Position numbers and translations under genes: made by a program. Positions 19,784 through 29,997 of a stretch of DNA of 35,373 nucleotides are shown here, piece after piece; positions within the stretch are counted from its first letter, which is position 1; each line of letters begins with the position of its first letter. The DNA is from Mucidula mucida. Lineage: Eukaryota; Basidiomycota; Agaricomycetes; Agaricales; Physalacriaceae. The notes beneath the pieces are model-generated. The model saw only the letters and a list, made by a program, of their open reading frames with translations, was not told where the DNA came from and did no database searches. The stretch covers positions 1-35,373 of the forward strand of contig JADNYV010000351.1 of the NCBI GenBank assembly GCA_015501055.1, in the 5' to 3' direction.

Positions 19784-22700
19784 ATGTCCAACGAAGCACC
19801 CAAAACCGCTCCTCACACACCCGCTCATCACACCGATGTCGAAATCAAAGGCCGATCCCTTGTCAACAAGCCTTACGACTATGACGGGGACAAGTCCAAG
19901 TACAAGAGCTGGTGGCGATCGATGTTCACATACATCCGTGACAAGAAGAACAACCTCACATCTGACTCCGAAAGGATCGATGTTGTTCTCTCCTACATCC
20001 GAGGAGATCACGTAGATGCATGGGTCCAGAACTACTCGGACCAGAACTTCGATGAGGAAGAAGAGGAATGGACAGTCTCTTGGACGGAGTTCAAGGAAGA
20101 CTTGAAGGAGCGATTTGTGGATTCCAACCTCGCGCGAGACGCGCAAGACCAGATCGAGCGGTTGCGCCAGGGGCAAGACACCGCTCAAGACTTCTTCCAG
20201 AAGTTCGAGGTCCTGCTCACTCAGGCAGGATACTCAAAGGATGACGCATTCGTCGTACGACTTCTCAAGACCAATGTCAACGAGAAGATCATCGACCAGA
20301 TCTATGGTAGCCGAGACGGGTTGCCAGAGAAGTACAAGGATTGGAAGGCACAGATCCTTCAGATCGATCAGCTATGGAGAAGGCGGGCGGCGAGCAAGAG
20401 GTCCGGCATGCAGTCCCGGCCTCAAGCTCCGCAGGTGGCTACATCGAGAGCTAATCCTACGAACCCACCTCCAACGCCAATCACACGACGAGATGCACCG
20501 GTGTTACCTATGGAGGAGCCGGCAGGCCGATGGACATCGACAATGCACGTCGAAGGGACTCTGCTTCAGCTATGGCGAACACGGCCACGTCAGCAGGTTC
20601 TGTCCAAAGAAGGGTCGACCCCAGACGATTCGGGGTTTATGGACCGAGATGAATGACGAGGAGAAGAAGAACTGGCCGAAGAGTTGGGTTTTGCGAAGCT
20701 CCCGCAGTAGACGCAGTCCTGCCGGAGCAGTCATCAAGGAAAGGTCGTCAGATGCAGAATCTATTTACAGTACGGGTACTGAAACATCTAAAATATCATC
20801 GACGACTTTACCACCAAAACCTGCGAAAGAAAGATTTGAGCCAAATACGCCCGAGTGGATCGCACAATGGCTAAGAGAGGATGATGTGTCGAGAGCAGTG
20901 GGAATTTTGAGAGCATGGATGCCGGAGCGGAGAGAGAGAGAAGCGACGGAGGAGAAGGTGATGGCGATCAGAGCGTTGACAAAGGAAGCTGCGGTGGAAG
21001 TTGTGACGGAGTTGAAAAAGTCGAGGAAGTACATCCGGGGAACAAAGGGGCAGGACATGAAACTCCGAGTAGCCATAGAGAGCGTACACACAGGCTCTGA
21101 ATGGGAAACGAGTGCCCTTCTTGACAGTGGAGCAACGGGTTCTTGTGTCAATAAAGAATTCGTCGAGAAGAACGGACTCCCGATCAAGGAGTTACCGGTC
21201 AAGCTCCCTGTTTACAATGCGGATGGAACCCTAAACGAGGGAGGAGCAATCGAAGGTTTTGTGGAGGTCCGGATGAAGATCGGAGATCACGCCGAAAAGA
21301 TTGAGTTGGCCGTCACCAATCTCGGCAAAACAAGTATCTTTTTGGGGCTAGATTGGCTACGATATCACAACCCCACGATCAACTGGACGGAATCCACATT
21401 GACCTTTGATCGATGCCCAGACCGCTGCGGCTATCTACCCGAGTACAACTCACCGGAAGATGAAGGAGAAGACGTAGAAGAGAAGTTGGAAGAGGGAGAG
21501 CGTTTGTTCTGGATGGACTGGGACAACTATCGCAAAAGCGGAGAAAAGCTGAGATCACAACAGCCTTCATCCGCTGCTGCACCTTACATCGAGGAATTTT
21601 CCGATGTATTCAGCAAGGCGGACTTTGACAAGTTACCGGAGCAAAGACCCTGGGATCACGCGATAGAACTTACGCCTGGTTCCAAACCGGTTGACTGCAA
21701 GGTTTATCCCCTTAGTCCATCCGAGCAGAAGGCGTTAGATGAGTTCCTGGAAGAAAACATACGGACGGGACGTATACGGCCATCAATTTCACCTATGGCA
21801 TCACCCTTCTTCTTTGTCAAAAAGAAGGATGGAAGCCTTCGGCCAGTACAAGATTATCGGAAGTTGAACGACATGACAATCAAGACCGATACCCCTTGCC
21901 GTTGATTCAGGAGCTTATCGACAAGTTGAAGGGAGCAAAGATTTTCACAAAGATGGATGTCCGATGGGGTTACAATAACATCCGGATCAAAGAAGGTGAT
22001 GAGTGGAAAGCGGCGTTTAGAACAAACCGAGGCCTGTTTGAGCCCTCAGTCATGTTCTTCGGACTTACAAACTCGCCGGCACATTCCAATCGTTCATGAA
22101 TCACATTCTGAAGGAGCTGATTGATGAAGGACATGTTATAGTTTACTTGGATGACATACTTATCTTTACAACACATTGGAAGAACATAGGCATATTGTAC
22201 GACGAGTATTAGAATATTACGAGTAAATAAGTTGTATTTAAAACCCGAGAAATGTAGTTTTGAGGCACATACTGTAGATTACTTAGGAGTTATTGTTGGA
22301 GGAGGAGAAGTGAAGATGGATCCGGCAAAAGTGGCCGTAGTGAAGGAATGGAAGGAGCCGACGAAGAAGAAGGAAGTACAGTCATTCCTGGGCTTCTGCA
22401 ACTTCTACCGATGTTTCATCCGGGATTTGCGGGAGTAGCAAAGCCATTGACATCGCTAACCGGGAAGGGCGAGTGGGTTTGGGGCATGGAGCAGCACGAG
22501 GGTTTGAGGAGTTGAAACGGAGGATGACGGAAGAACCCGTTCTAATCGTACCACACGACGATGGCAAGTTTTGAGTTGAGGCGGACTCCTCAAACTATGC
22601 GAACGGGGCGGTTCTTTCCCAGTTGTTGATGGAAAATGGAGACCAGTAGCCTTTCGGTCTCGCGCGCTGAACGAAGTAGAGCGCAATTATGAGATCTATG

Positions 22701-24626
22701 ACAAAGAGATGATGGCTATTATGGACTCAATTGACGACTGGAGACAATATCTCCTTGGAGCAAAGGAAACGGTGGAGGTGTTTACCGATCATCAAAACCT
22801 TCAGTACTTCCGGAAGCCACAGAAGTTGAATCGGAGGCAGGCGAGATGGGTTACGGAGTTAGCGGAGTATGACATACAGATGATTCACAAGCCGGGCAAG
22901 ACGATGGGGAAAGCTGATGCCTTGTCAAGGATGACAGGCCTTGAGAAGGGGGAAAAAGATAACGAAAACGTTGTTTTGCTCAAGCCGGAGTTTTTTATTT
23001 CACAAATTCAATTTTCTTTACATACAGTAGATACACCGGAGGACGAATTACTTAACAAAATCAAACAAAGAAAAGGAAACAAAGACAGATACGTACAAAA
23101 AGCATTAGAAAACAAAGAAAAAGGATGGGAAGAGAAGGAAAATGGACTTATTATGTGGAAGGATCGTATTTACATACCGAAGGACAAGGAATTGCGGGGA
23201 AGAGTTATTGGAATGCACCATGATGCACAGCTTGCAGGGCATCCCGGACGATACAAGACCCTCGAGCTGATCACACGCACCTATTGGTGGCCAGGAATCA
23301 GCCGAGACGTCCGGGAATACGTAGAAGGGTGTCAAAAATGCCAGGTCACAAAGTCACATCGCACGAAGCCGGCTGCACCTCTTCATCCTATTGATGTGCC
23401 AAGCGAGCCATGGGAGATAGTAGGGACGGACATGATTGGAGAACTGCCGGAATCGGAGGATACAACGCATCAGCACGTTTGTGGACCATTTCACAAAGCG
23501 ATTACGCATCATACCGACACACACCACTCTGACGTCAGAAGGCATGGCCCGCATCTACCGTGATCGCATTTTCCCCATACATGGGATGCCACGCCAGATG
23601 ATACATGATCGCGGTCCACAATACCACTGCGTTTTATGAAGGAGTTGTACCGGTTGTTGGGCATACAAGGAAACTTTACAACGGCGTATCATCCACAGGC
23701 AAATGGGCAGACGGAACGGCTGAACCAAGAGATAGAACATTTCTTAAGGTTATTTGTCAACTACCATCAGAACGACTGGCACGAATGGCTACCCTCTGCC
23801 GAATTTGTTTACAATGATGGGTACACTCGGCAACCAAGGTTACTCCGTTCTTCGCAGACATGGGCAGACACCCCTACAAAGGCACCGCTCCGAAAACGGC
23901 ATCGAGAAACGAGACTGCGCAGGAGTTTGCCAACGGCATGAGGAAAACATGGGACAAGTGGGGTCGGCATTGAAGATGGCCAAAGAGGACATGAAACGGT
24001 TTTATGACAGGAAACGGACAGAGGCAGTGGAGTACAAGGAGGGCGACAAAGTATGGCTGGAAGGGACGAATCTCAGCACGGACCAACCAATGAAGAAGCT
24101 TGATGACAAGTGCTTCGGGCCATTCAAGGTGATTAAGAAAGTTGGGACAAGCTCTTACAAGCTCCAGATTCCTCACACGTGGAAAAGCATCCATCCCATG
24201 TTCAACAAGGCCCTGTTGACGCCTTACCACGAGCCCCAATTTCCGACACAACCCCGAGACACGCGTCCACCACCTGTGCTGGAAGGAGCCGAACCGGAAT
24301 GGGAGGTTGAGAAAGTGGTTAATTCCCGAAAGTACCGCGGGGGTTTTCAATACAAGGTTCACTGGAAGGGTTACGGCACACACGAGCAGACATGGGAACC
24401 GGCATGCAATCTCAAAAATGCCGACGAAGCTATCAGCGATTTCCACCAACAATATCCGAACAAGCCGAAGCCACCCGCGCTTGCTTGCATTGAAGTCCCC
24501 ATGTCGCAATTTCCATCACATCTGTTCCGACCCATGCCACTGCCTGACACCGAACCCCTTGACGTTACACTACCCTCTGCGGCCCTCATGGAGCGACTCT
24601 GGCGCAGAATGGAACTTGCGCCTTAA
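19784..24626 (+). pseudogene. broken gag-pol polyprotein gene of the chromovirus
   Basis: Gag starts MSNEAPKTAPHTPAHH. Its matrix/capsid-like part ([33 protein letters not shown]) is open to about 20510. Two shifts then lead to [14 protein letters not shown], a CCHC knuckle whose second Cys is Tyr (TAT at 20571). Pol is open to about 21890: protease DSGATG at 21123, then the start of reverse transcriptase ([20 protein letters not shown]). Further pieces are YLDD at 22144-22155, RNase H (FTDHQNLQYF, KADALSR), integrase zinc finger (MHHDAQLAGHP... CQKC, 23211-23345), catalytic D (GTDMIGELP), D (MIHDRGPQYH) and E (ANGQTERLNQEIE), GPF at about 24117, and a chromodomain (WEVEKVVNSRKYRGG... VHWKGYG) at about 24300-24470. 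At least ten frame breaks, mostly single-base losses, and an in-frame TGA at 22572 are present. Originally gag and pol were probably one frame, as in Tf1. Confidence 0.9.
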
Positions 24627-24637
24627 AGAGGGGGTAA
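24625..24637 (+). other. polypurine tract
   Basis: AAAGAGGGGGTAA lies directly before the 3' LTR and overlaps the TAA that ends pol. It is the expected plus-strand priming site. Confidence 0.8.
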
Positions 24638-25166
24638 TGTTATGAATCGCCATATTTTCACATTTTCAATCTTATCATATCTTATCGGGGGGCTTGTCTT
24701 ATCAACCAACGGACTGTTTCATCATCTGTTTCGTCACCGATCATACTCCTTTTCATTACCGAAGCCGTACTCATGTCGGACACACATTCAACACATGGAT
24801 GACATCATACATGCTGATACCTCATGGACTCCCTATTGTATACACACCGCCGACACTCGTAGCACACATGGACGTTTCAGTATTATTACTTACATGCAGT
24901 TACCACTCGTATTTAATGGTTTCACGGACTAGTAGCATACCACACTGGGTCAAGGGCGTGGAGCATCCCTAGTGGAAACGCGTATGGACAAGGAGTCTCA
25001 AACACAGACGTACTAGTATATAAGCAGTAGTGTAGTATCATTGTACTTTAGTTCTGATCTCGTTTATACACCTGGCCTAGCCTAGTCCTACGAACGCGAA
25101 CGCTTTCTTCCTTAAGTTCTTGCTGTGGTACCTGGTTGAGTCTCGTGGCTTAGTCAGTCGCTAACA
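24638..25166 (+). repeat. 3' LTR of the Ty3/gypsy chromovirus
   Basis: 529 bp, no difference from the 5' LTR seen by eye (constant offset of 5982). It is followed by the TACAT target duplication at 25167-25171. Confidence 0.95.
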
Positions 25167-25191
25167 TACATAAACAACCACTTTGTAATAA

Positions 25192-25390
25192 CTACTCATC
25201 AGATTTACCTTTCCGTGCGGCTTTTTTGTTGAAAATCCGAATTACTTGCTCAATAGGCACAAGGCCTGACTTGAACCAATCCTTCAACATGACACAGACT
25301 CATCCGAAAGGTTGAAACAATGTTTGGTGACCGTTAAGCCAGCCACCGAAAACATCCGTTCAACATCCGTCGATGTAGCTAGACTGATCA
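25192..25390 (-). pseudogene. hAT transposase C-terminal fragment (dimerisation region)
   Basis: On the minus strand the sequence reads SLATSTDVERMFSVAGLTV, then LSDESVSC. After a one-step frame change it continues MLKDWFKSGLVPIEQVIRIF and NKKAARKGKSDE, then a stop (25192-25194). The STDVERxFSxxGL signature and the LSDES...WFKSGLVP tail are typical of the C-terminal hAT dimerisation domain in fungal transposases. Only about 65 codons remain, so the carrier is a non-autonomous deletion product. It sits immediately beyond the Ty3 target duplication and confirms the family assigned from the 8-bp duplication. Confidence 0.75.
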
Positions 25391-26209
25391 TCAATACTAC
25401 AATTAGGTGCGAGTAAGTGCAAGTACTCGTAACGAGTACTCACTGCTCAGATGCCCTACTTGCGATCCATTTATGACCCGACTCGCTATTGATCTGCGGA
25501 TCAAACAAGTCGAGTAGCCAAGATCCCCGGCCAGATCAAGTACTCGAGTTTCCGCGTGACCCGGAAACTCATTGAGGTCTCTAGCCCACCCGTATTTGGT
25601 TTACGGCCGTACAATACGGTCTGTAACAGCCGGAACACGGCCGTAGTGTGGCGTTCAGTTATAAATATCAAGAGTTATTGACCTGTCAGTATGTAGTTAG
25701 TTTTTCTCAATGTGTGGATAAGTTGACAAGTCACCTTTGGGCCCAAAAGGAGCCTACTTCAGCCATTACCACTGAAAGACAGTCATTCAGGCAGCTTCAA
25801 TGCTCAAACACTGCACCAGAAAAGTTGATTCATGTCCTTTGATGTTTTCCGGACAGTAAATGGGTGGTCCGGGAGGCCAAATGCACCGAGAACGTCGTTG
25901 TTCATCAACAAGATGGTCCACATGGTAGGTGTCCCGATTGGGACAAGCCATCGCTGGCAAGGTCTTCAAGCGACATCCACGACACATTTCAGCCAGCATC
26001 AGATTGTGTTTGTCCTTGGTACTCTACATGAGGGGTCTGCTACTGGATGGATAGCAATTTGAAGACGATCTGACCCCACCAGGTGAGTGACCGTATCACG
26101 GCCGTATGACCGATCCGTTGACCGTACTCCAAGATTGCTCACGGTACGGGTACCATAACCCGTATGCCGTACCGTATGCACCGTACATACGGTACGGCAC
26201 ACATCCCTA
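25391..26209. other. right part of the hAT-like remnant; no gene
   Basis: 25410-25565 is rich in CGAGTACT motifs. 25566-25650 is an inverted, diverged copy of the left subterminal zone (GGTCTCTAGCCCACCC, CGGCCGTA). 25650-26090 shows no recognisable coding sequence. 26100-26209 has GTACGG motifs clustered toward the terminal inverted repeat. Confidence 0.5.
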
Positions 26210-26279
26210 ATCAGCCCACCGCATAGTAGAGTAGCGCTCTCTTATCCTCATTCCTCTTTGAGGGCCAATGGAATGCCTT

Positions 26280-28983
26280 GATTAGATACAGATTTACGAA
26301 ACTGCCGGGAAACAAGTCCTACTGGAGGTAAATTCCGTTCAACCCTTCCGACGCTGGGGCTTCCGTATACCAGAAACCTTTTTACTTAAAGATAACGCCG
26401 CAGTTCGTTATCGACCATCAAGGGGACAAAAAATTCACGTAACTGTGATGTGACATGTACCTTCTTCTTTCCCATCACTTTGCACTACTTGCACCGTACC
26501 CACTTTGACGATGCCGCATAATCACAGAGCTGTTCGGATATATAAACGTGTGCAACAAGCACTTTTGGACGACAGTTAATTCTTACTCGACAATGCTTCC
26601 TACTCCCTGCGTCGCTCCCTATACCTGGCAGCAGCCTGATAGTTTTGTCTCGAGTACGGATACGCTGCCCGTTGCGCAATGGGATTGTGAACCGATTCCC
26701 GAACACGATACTCATCGTGGTGGAAGGAGGAACCTCCTCGATTTTGGTTCTCGTACCAGCGAGGCGATCCCAGGTAAGGCTCACATCGCGTACAACGTCT
26801 CCAATCGCTGATCCAAATATCAGTCGAGCACGGCTGTGACTACGAGACAAAGTATGAGCCGGAAGAGGACTACAAGGAGATGGGTCCAAACGCGCGCATC
26901 TGGTTGACCTACCTAGATGAGAGCCGTATCTTCGACACCCAGAAGTGTGAGGAATGGCAGGATGGACTCGGCGTCCTCATCGTTTTCGGACGTGAACTTC
27001 ATGTGGCGTTCTATAGCGTTACCTCAGGCCTCCTTGTTCACGATGGTTATCTCCATTTTCTGCTCGAACAGCTTCAAATACCTTCGGCCAGATACCAGCT
27101 CGATGATCTCCGCGTTGATCACTGAGATGGTCCAAATCAACTGCGTTATCGCTGACAGTACACCTATTGGGAACGTTCCTCGCGCCGAAACCACCACCTT
27201 CACGCCCATGCAGTCGGACGTCTGGCTTATTGGGCTATGGTGCACCAGTTACGCTTTGAGCCTCTCGGTCGCGGTTTTCGCAATGCTCGCCAAGCAATGG
27301 ATCCGCCTCTACATGATCCTTCCCTCTGGTGATGCCCGCCAGCGTGCGCGGACGAGACACTTCCGGTACATGGCGCTCCAGAAATGGCGCGTCCCCGAAA
27401 TCATCGACTTCCTCCCAGTCCTCATGCACGTTGCGTTCACGCTGTTCTGCGTTGGCTTGATCGTCTTCCTTTTTACGTTGCACACAGGAATGCTGATTGT
27501 CGTGACGAGCGTCTTCGCCGCTTTGTTCGTCGTGTGCACCGTCATGGTACTCCTTCCTGTGTTCGACCCGGCATGCCCTTACAAGACGCCGTTGGCTTTT
27601 CACGCTTTCGACGCGTGTAACGGTTTCCGCGGAAAGAATTCAAGCAAGACTGACGACTTGTCTGTTCACACCTTCTCGACCTGTACCTCTATGGACGGGT
27701 CACATGTGAAACTCAAGTCAGCTTGAACCTAAGTAGTATGGTATCTGTTTCTGAATCAGAGTGTTTTCCTTTCTCCAGAGATATTGTTCACTTAGAGTGT
27801 CATGTCCTCTTTCGCAAGCTTGAATAAATTTCTTCTCTTCAAAATATATATACGTGTTATCCCAAATGCGTTGTTTTTTTGCTTCAGAGGCTCTGGCAAA
27901 GTGTAGGCATCAAGAACCAAGCCAAGAACTGACTTTTGGTCAGTGCCGGGAGCCCCGGGCCGGTAATGCATCTTCCTTTTCAACCACCATCTTATCCCAG
28001 CTGCTTCTGCTTTCACGGATCTACGTCTCGGAGTACTCACCTAAAATCTGTAGGAACTGCCCTGGTTTCTCAAATGATTTGGCTGGGAAGCTCGTCGAGC
28101 GCCTCTGCCTCCATGGGGACCCACAAGCTTTACCTCAATTCCGAGTCTCGCTCAGAGTCACTGATTTATTCACTGCAACATCTCAATTGGCCTTGGCCAT
28201 CTCCACGCGTAAGAATAATCTATCTGTTCTAAAATTGCCCCCTCCGCGGATGTAGCAAAACGACACGTCAATGCCCTCCTCTACCGACGCGGTTTGGACG
28301 CGGCGACCCTTATGTCCAGAAGCAATGTGCGATACTGTCACTGGAGAAATACTGATACGCCTTCTAGATAATTCTCATGGTGTCTGTCAAGATCGTACGT
28401 ACTTACCAAGCCACATTTTGACTGATTGTATTCATGGGAATGCGGCAGGCCTTGGCTTTTGTTCTATCATGGCACCAAGGTTCCGCCTACTGTCTCTCCC
28501 CGGCTTTTGTCTCTCGTCGTTAATCATCTGTCCATCTGCAACTCCGCGCCCTGTCTCACGGGTATCGCTGCATTTAGCGCCTGCTATTGTACGAAAATCC
28601 TTCTATTGTCTTGCGAGCCACAATTTCTTACCGCCCGCGTCTTCCTGATCCCACAGGCTCCATAGCTTATGCCGACGTGCTAAGGCTGAACGAAGACGCT
28701 GTGACACACGGGAGCCGTCTTACGATCTGTGGCGCAATTTGGGATCAAGCTGATTATTTTTCGCTGCGATATAACCAGACAATTGCCCCATGACTTCAGC
28801 CGCTAGAACGACGGCGTCGTCGCCACTTCACGCCTTCCCGACAAGAAACGGAAAGTCAAGTTCATAATGTTTTTCATGGTGCGCATTTGGGTACAACGTC
28901 CAAGATAAATGCTGATCTCTACTCTTTCAGAACAAGGTGCGCTTTTGTGCTTTCCGTAAGCCTTGTAGCTGGAGTAGTTACGG
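26280..28983 (+). repeat. duplicated segment, copy B
   Basis: Direct-orientation counterpart of 11330-13983, containing the damaged short DUF6535 gene. The two copies are about 15 kb apart, and roughly 7.8 kb of that distance is the nested hAT/Ty3 insertion. Confidence 0.85.
26593..27726 (+). pseudogene. short DUF6535 gene, copy B, with a lost splice donor
   Basis: Exon 1 (26593-26773) and exon 2 (26824-26987) match copy A, with a normal 50-bp first intron. The second intron is damaged. The donor after GTTTTC reads GGACGT where copy A has GTACGT, and the intron has shrunk from 55 to 40 bp (26988-27027), losing the branch-site region. Retaining those 40 bases shifts the frame, and translation would stop at 27125, before the membrane helices. 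The exon 3 equivalent (27028-27726) is itself open and close to copy A (SDVWLIGLWCTSYALSLSV, LAKQWIRLYM, CPYKTPLAF), ending SHVKLKSA. The open exon suggests the damage is recent. Use of the GTGAAC four bases downstream would leave a 36-bp intron and the wrong frame. A rescued or truncated product cannot be excluded. Confidence 0.75.
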
Positions 28984-29161
28984 CTAGGTTATTCGTGTCT
29001 GTAGATCACCGACAAGGGTACCCTTGTACTATCAACGTGCAACTCTTTCTACTTCGAGCGCCTTGTTTTTAACCTCTTGTTTCTCGCCGCTTATATTCGT
29101 GAATGTCTGAAGCCTTGTGTAAGCCCTTCACCCCATCTCGCGCTGAACATCGGCTGCACAT
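27727..29161. other. duplicated non-coding region, copy B; no confident gene
   Basis: Counterpart of 12773-14180. At 28432-28438 it reads CATGGGA where copy A has CATAGAA, so an AG that could have served as an acceptor in copy A is missing. After 28983 similarity is weak, apart from a TTGTTTCTCG..CTTATA stretch at 29077 that matches 14099. Confidence 0.45.
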
Positions 29162-29539
29162 ATGTCGTCTGAGATGACAAACCGATTGCATCCCGCCTTA
29201 CAGCCATTATACGATCGCCATCCTGAGACCCTCAGCCACCTCTCAGGACGCAATAACGTACTACCTCACTCTATTCCACTTGGTGATTGTCGATCCTCCT
29301 CAGGCGCTGCGAAAAGTCATTGTAGCAATCACAGGAGGGTAACTTATCTCCTTTGCTACATGTATAAACAATACTGATGTACCTCCAGTACTCATTCAGA
29401 GGCTACTATAAATGATATGTTCGCCACCTTCAGATCCAACCCAGCAGTTTACGCGCACGACCCGACCGATGTGCATGCTGTCTGGACCAGATGGCGTACT
29501 CGAAAATTGCATGTTAGGCGCGAGGTCTTGACTTCGTAA
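29162..29539 (+). pseudogene. diverged counterpart of the small gene, copy B
   Basis: The likely exon 1 end reads VDPPQALRKVIVAITGG and splices at 29339-29388 (50 bp, GTAACT...CTCCAG, with TACTGAT as branch site). This is the same phase-2 Gly-Gly junction as in copy A. Exon 2 (29389-29539) reads DMFATFRSNPAVYAHDPTD... REVLTS and stop. The first ATG (29162) is in a different frame from this coding pattern, so either there is a frameshift or the true start was missed. Similarity to copy A is limited to the splice position, the spacing and scattered residues. A functional but diverged gene is possible. Confidence 0.35.
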
Positions 29540-29997
29540 GCAATCATGGGCTCTCCTGGACAGATGCAACAACACTTCAGACATGCATTGAATCTGGCCT
29601 GTTGCCCTTGCACAATGGGACCATCGATCCGACTTTGGTGCGAACTCGATGAAGTGCTTACGAATGCCGTTGCGTAGAACATACCTCTCTTGACTTGACG
29701 CGTCTCCTAGTCTACACCACGTTCTAATCAATATGTAATGCCTTTCCCCCTACTATATCGCCTTCTGCCTGTACTGCCTTTTCCCGCCACCAAATCTAAT
29801 CGTTCTCTGCGCCACCGTAACATTACGACGAAAACAATCACACTGATCTTTGATGAATTTGAGCAACCAAGATTAGACAAAGAAGCCTACCCCGAGTTAC
29901 GGAGGCTATTGACGGTATGCGTGTTTTGTTATAACTTGATGGACGTCTCAGCTATCTCATCATTTCTGTTCCTTTCCCGTCGTCTTTTGGCCCCGCA
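29540..29997. other. no gene identified upstream of long gene B
   Basis: A 64-codon plus-strand frame from 29738 (MPFPLLYRLLPVLPFP... YPELRRLLT, then a GTATGC donor-like site) is the only candidate and has no counterpart in cassette A. Confidence 0.3.

Larger units (their letters stand above)
18656..25166 (+). mobile_element. full-length Ty3/gypsy chromovirus (Tf1/sushi-like), 6511 bp
   Basis: Two 529-bp LTRs (18656-19184 and 24638-25166) that read as identical enclose a leader, a broken gag-pol frame and a polypurine tract. The 5-bp target duplication TACAT is present at 18651-18655 and 25167-25171. The domain order is gag, CCHC-type knuckle, protease (DSGATG), reverse transcriptase (YLDD), RNase H, integrase (HHCC zinc finger, core, GPF module) and a C-terminal chromodomain, which defines a chromovirus. 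The primer site looks self-priming and not tRNA-primed. The coding region has many one-base gaps and could not make a polyprotein as it stands. Confidence 0.95.
18378..26209. mobile_element. hAT-superfamily remnant (about 1.3 kb), split by the Ty3/gypsy element
   Basis: The ends are inverted repeats: TAGGGATGTGTGCCGTACCG at the left, with its complement ending at 26209. They are flanked by the perfect 8-bp direct repeat ATCAGCCC (18370-18377 and 26210-26217), which is the hAT target-site size. Without the nested Ty3 and its duplicated 5 bp the element is about 1316 bp. It keeps a piece of transposase C-terminus (25192-25390, minus). The subterminal zones contain many GTACGG and CGAGTACT motifs. 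The segment CCGTAA...CCCACCCTAGAGACCTCAACGAG near the left end recurs inverted near 25570-25620, inside the right end, so the right side may be composite. Confidence 0.75.

Noticed and set aside
20115..21905. 596-codon ORF as a separate pol gene with its own start
   Set aside because: Its first 145 codons overlap gag in a shifted frame and are not protein-like. The real pol sequence begins near 20550 and joined gag originally.
29396..29731. 111-codon minus-strand ORF
   Set aside because: It lies antisense to the second exon of the small gene counterpart and has no recognisable features.
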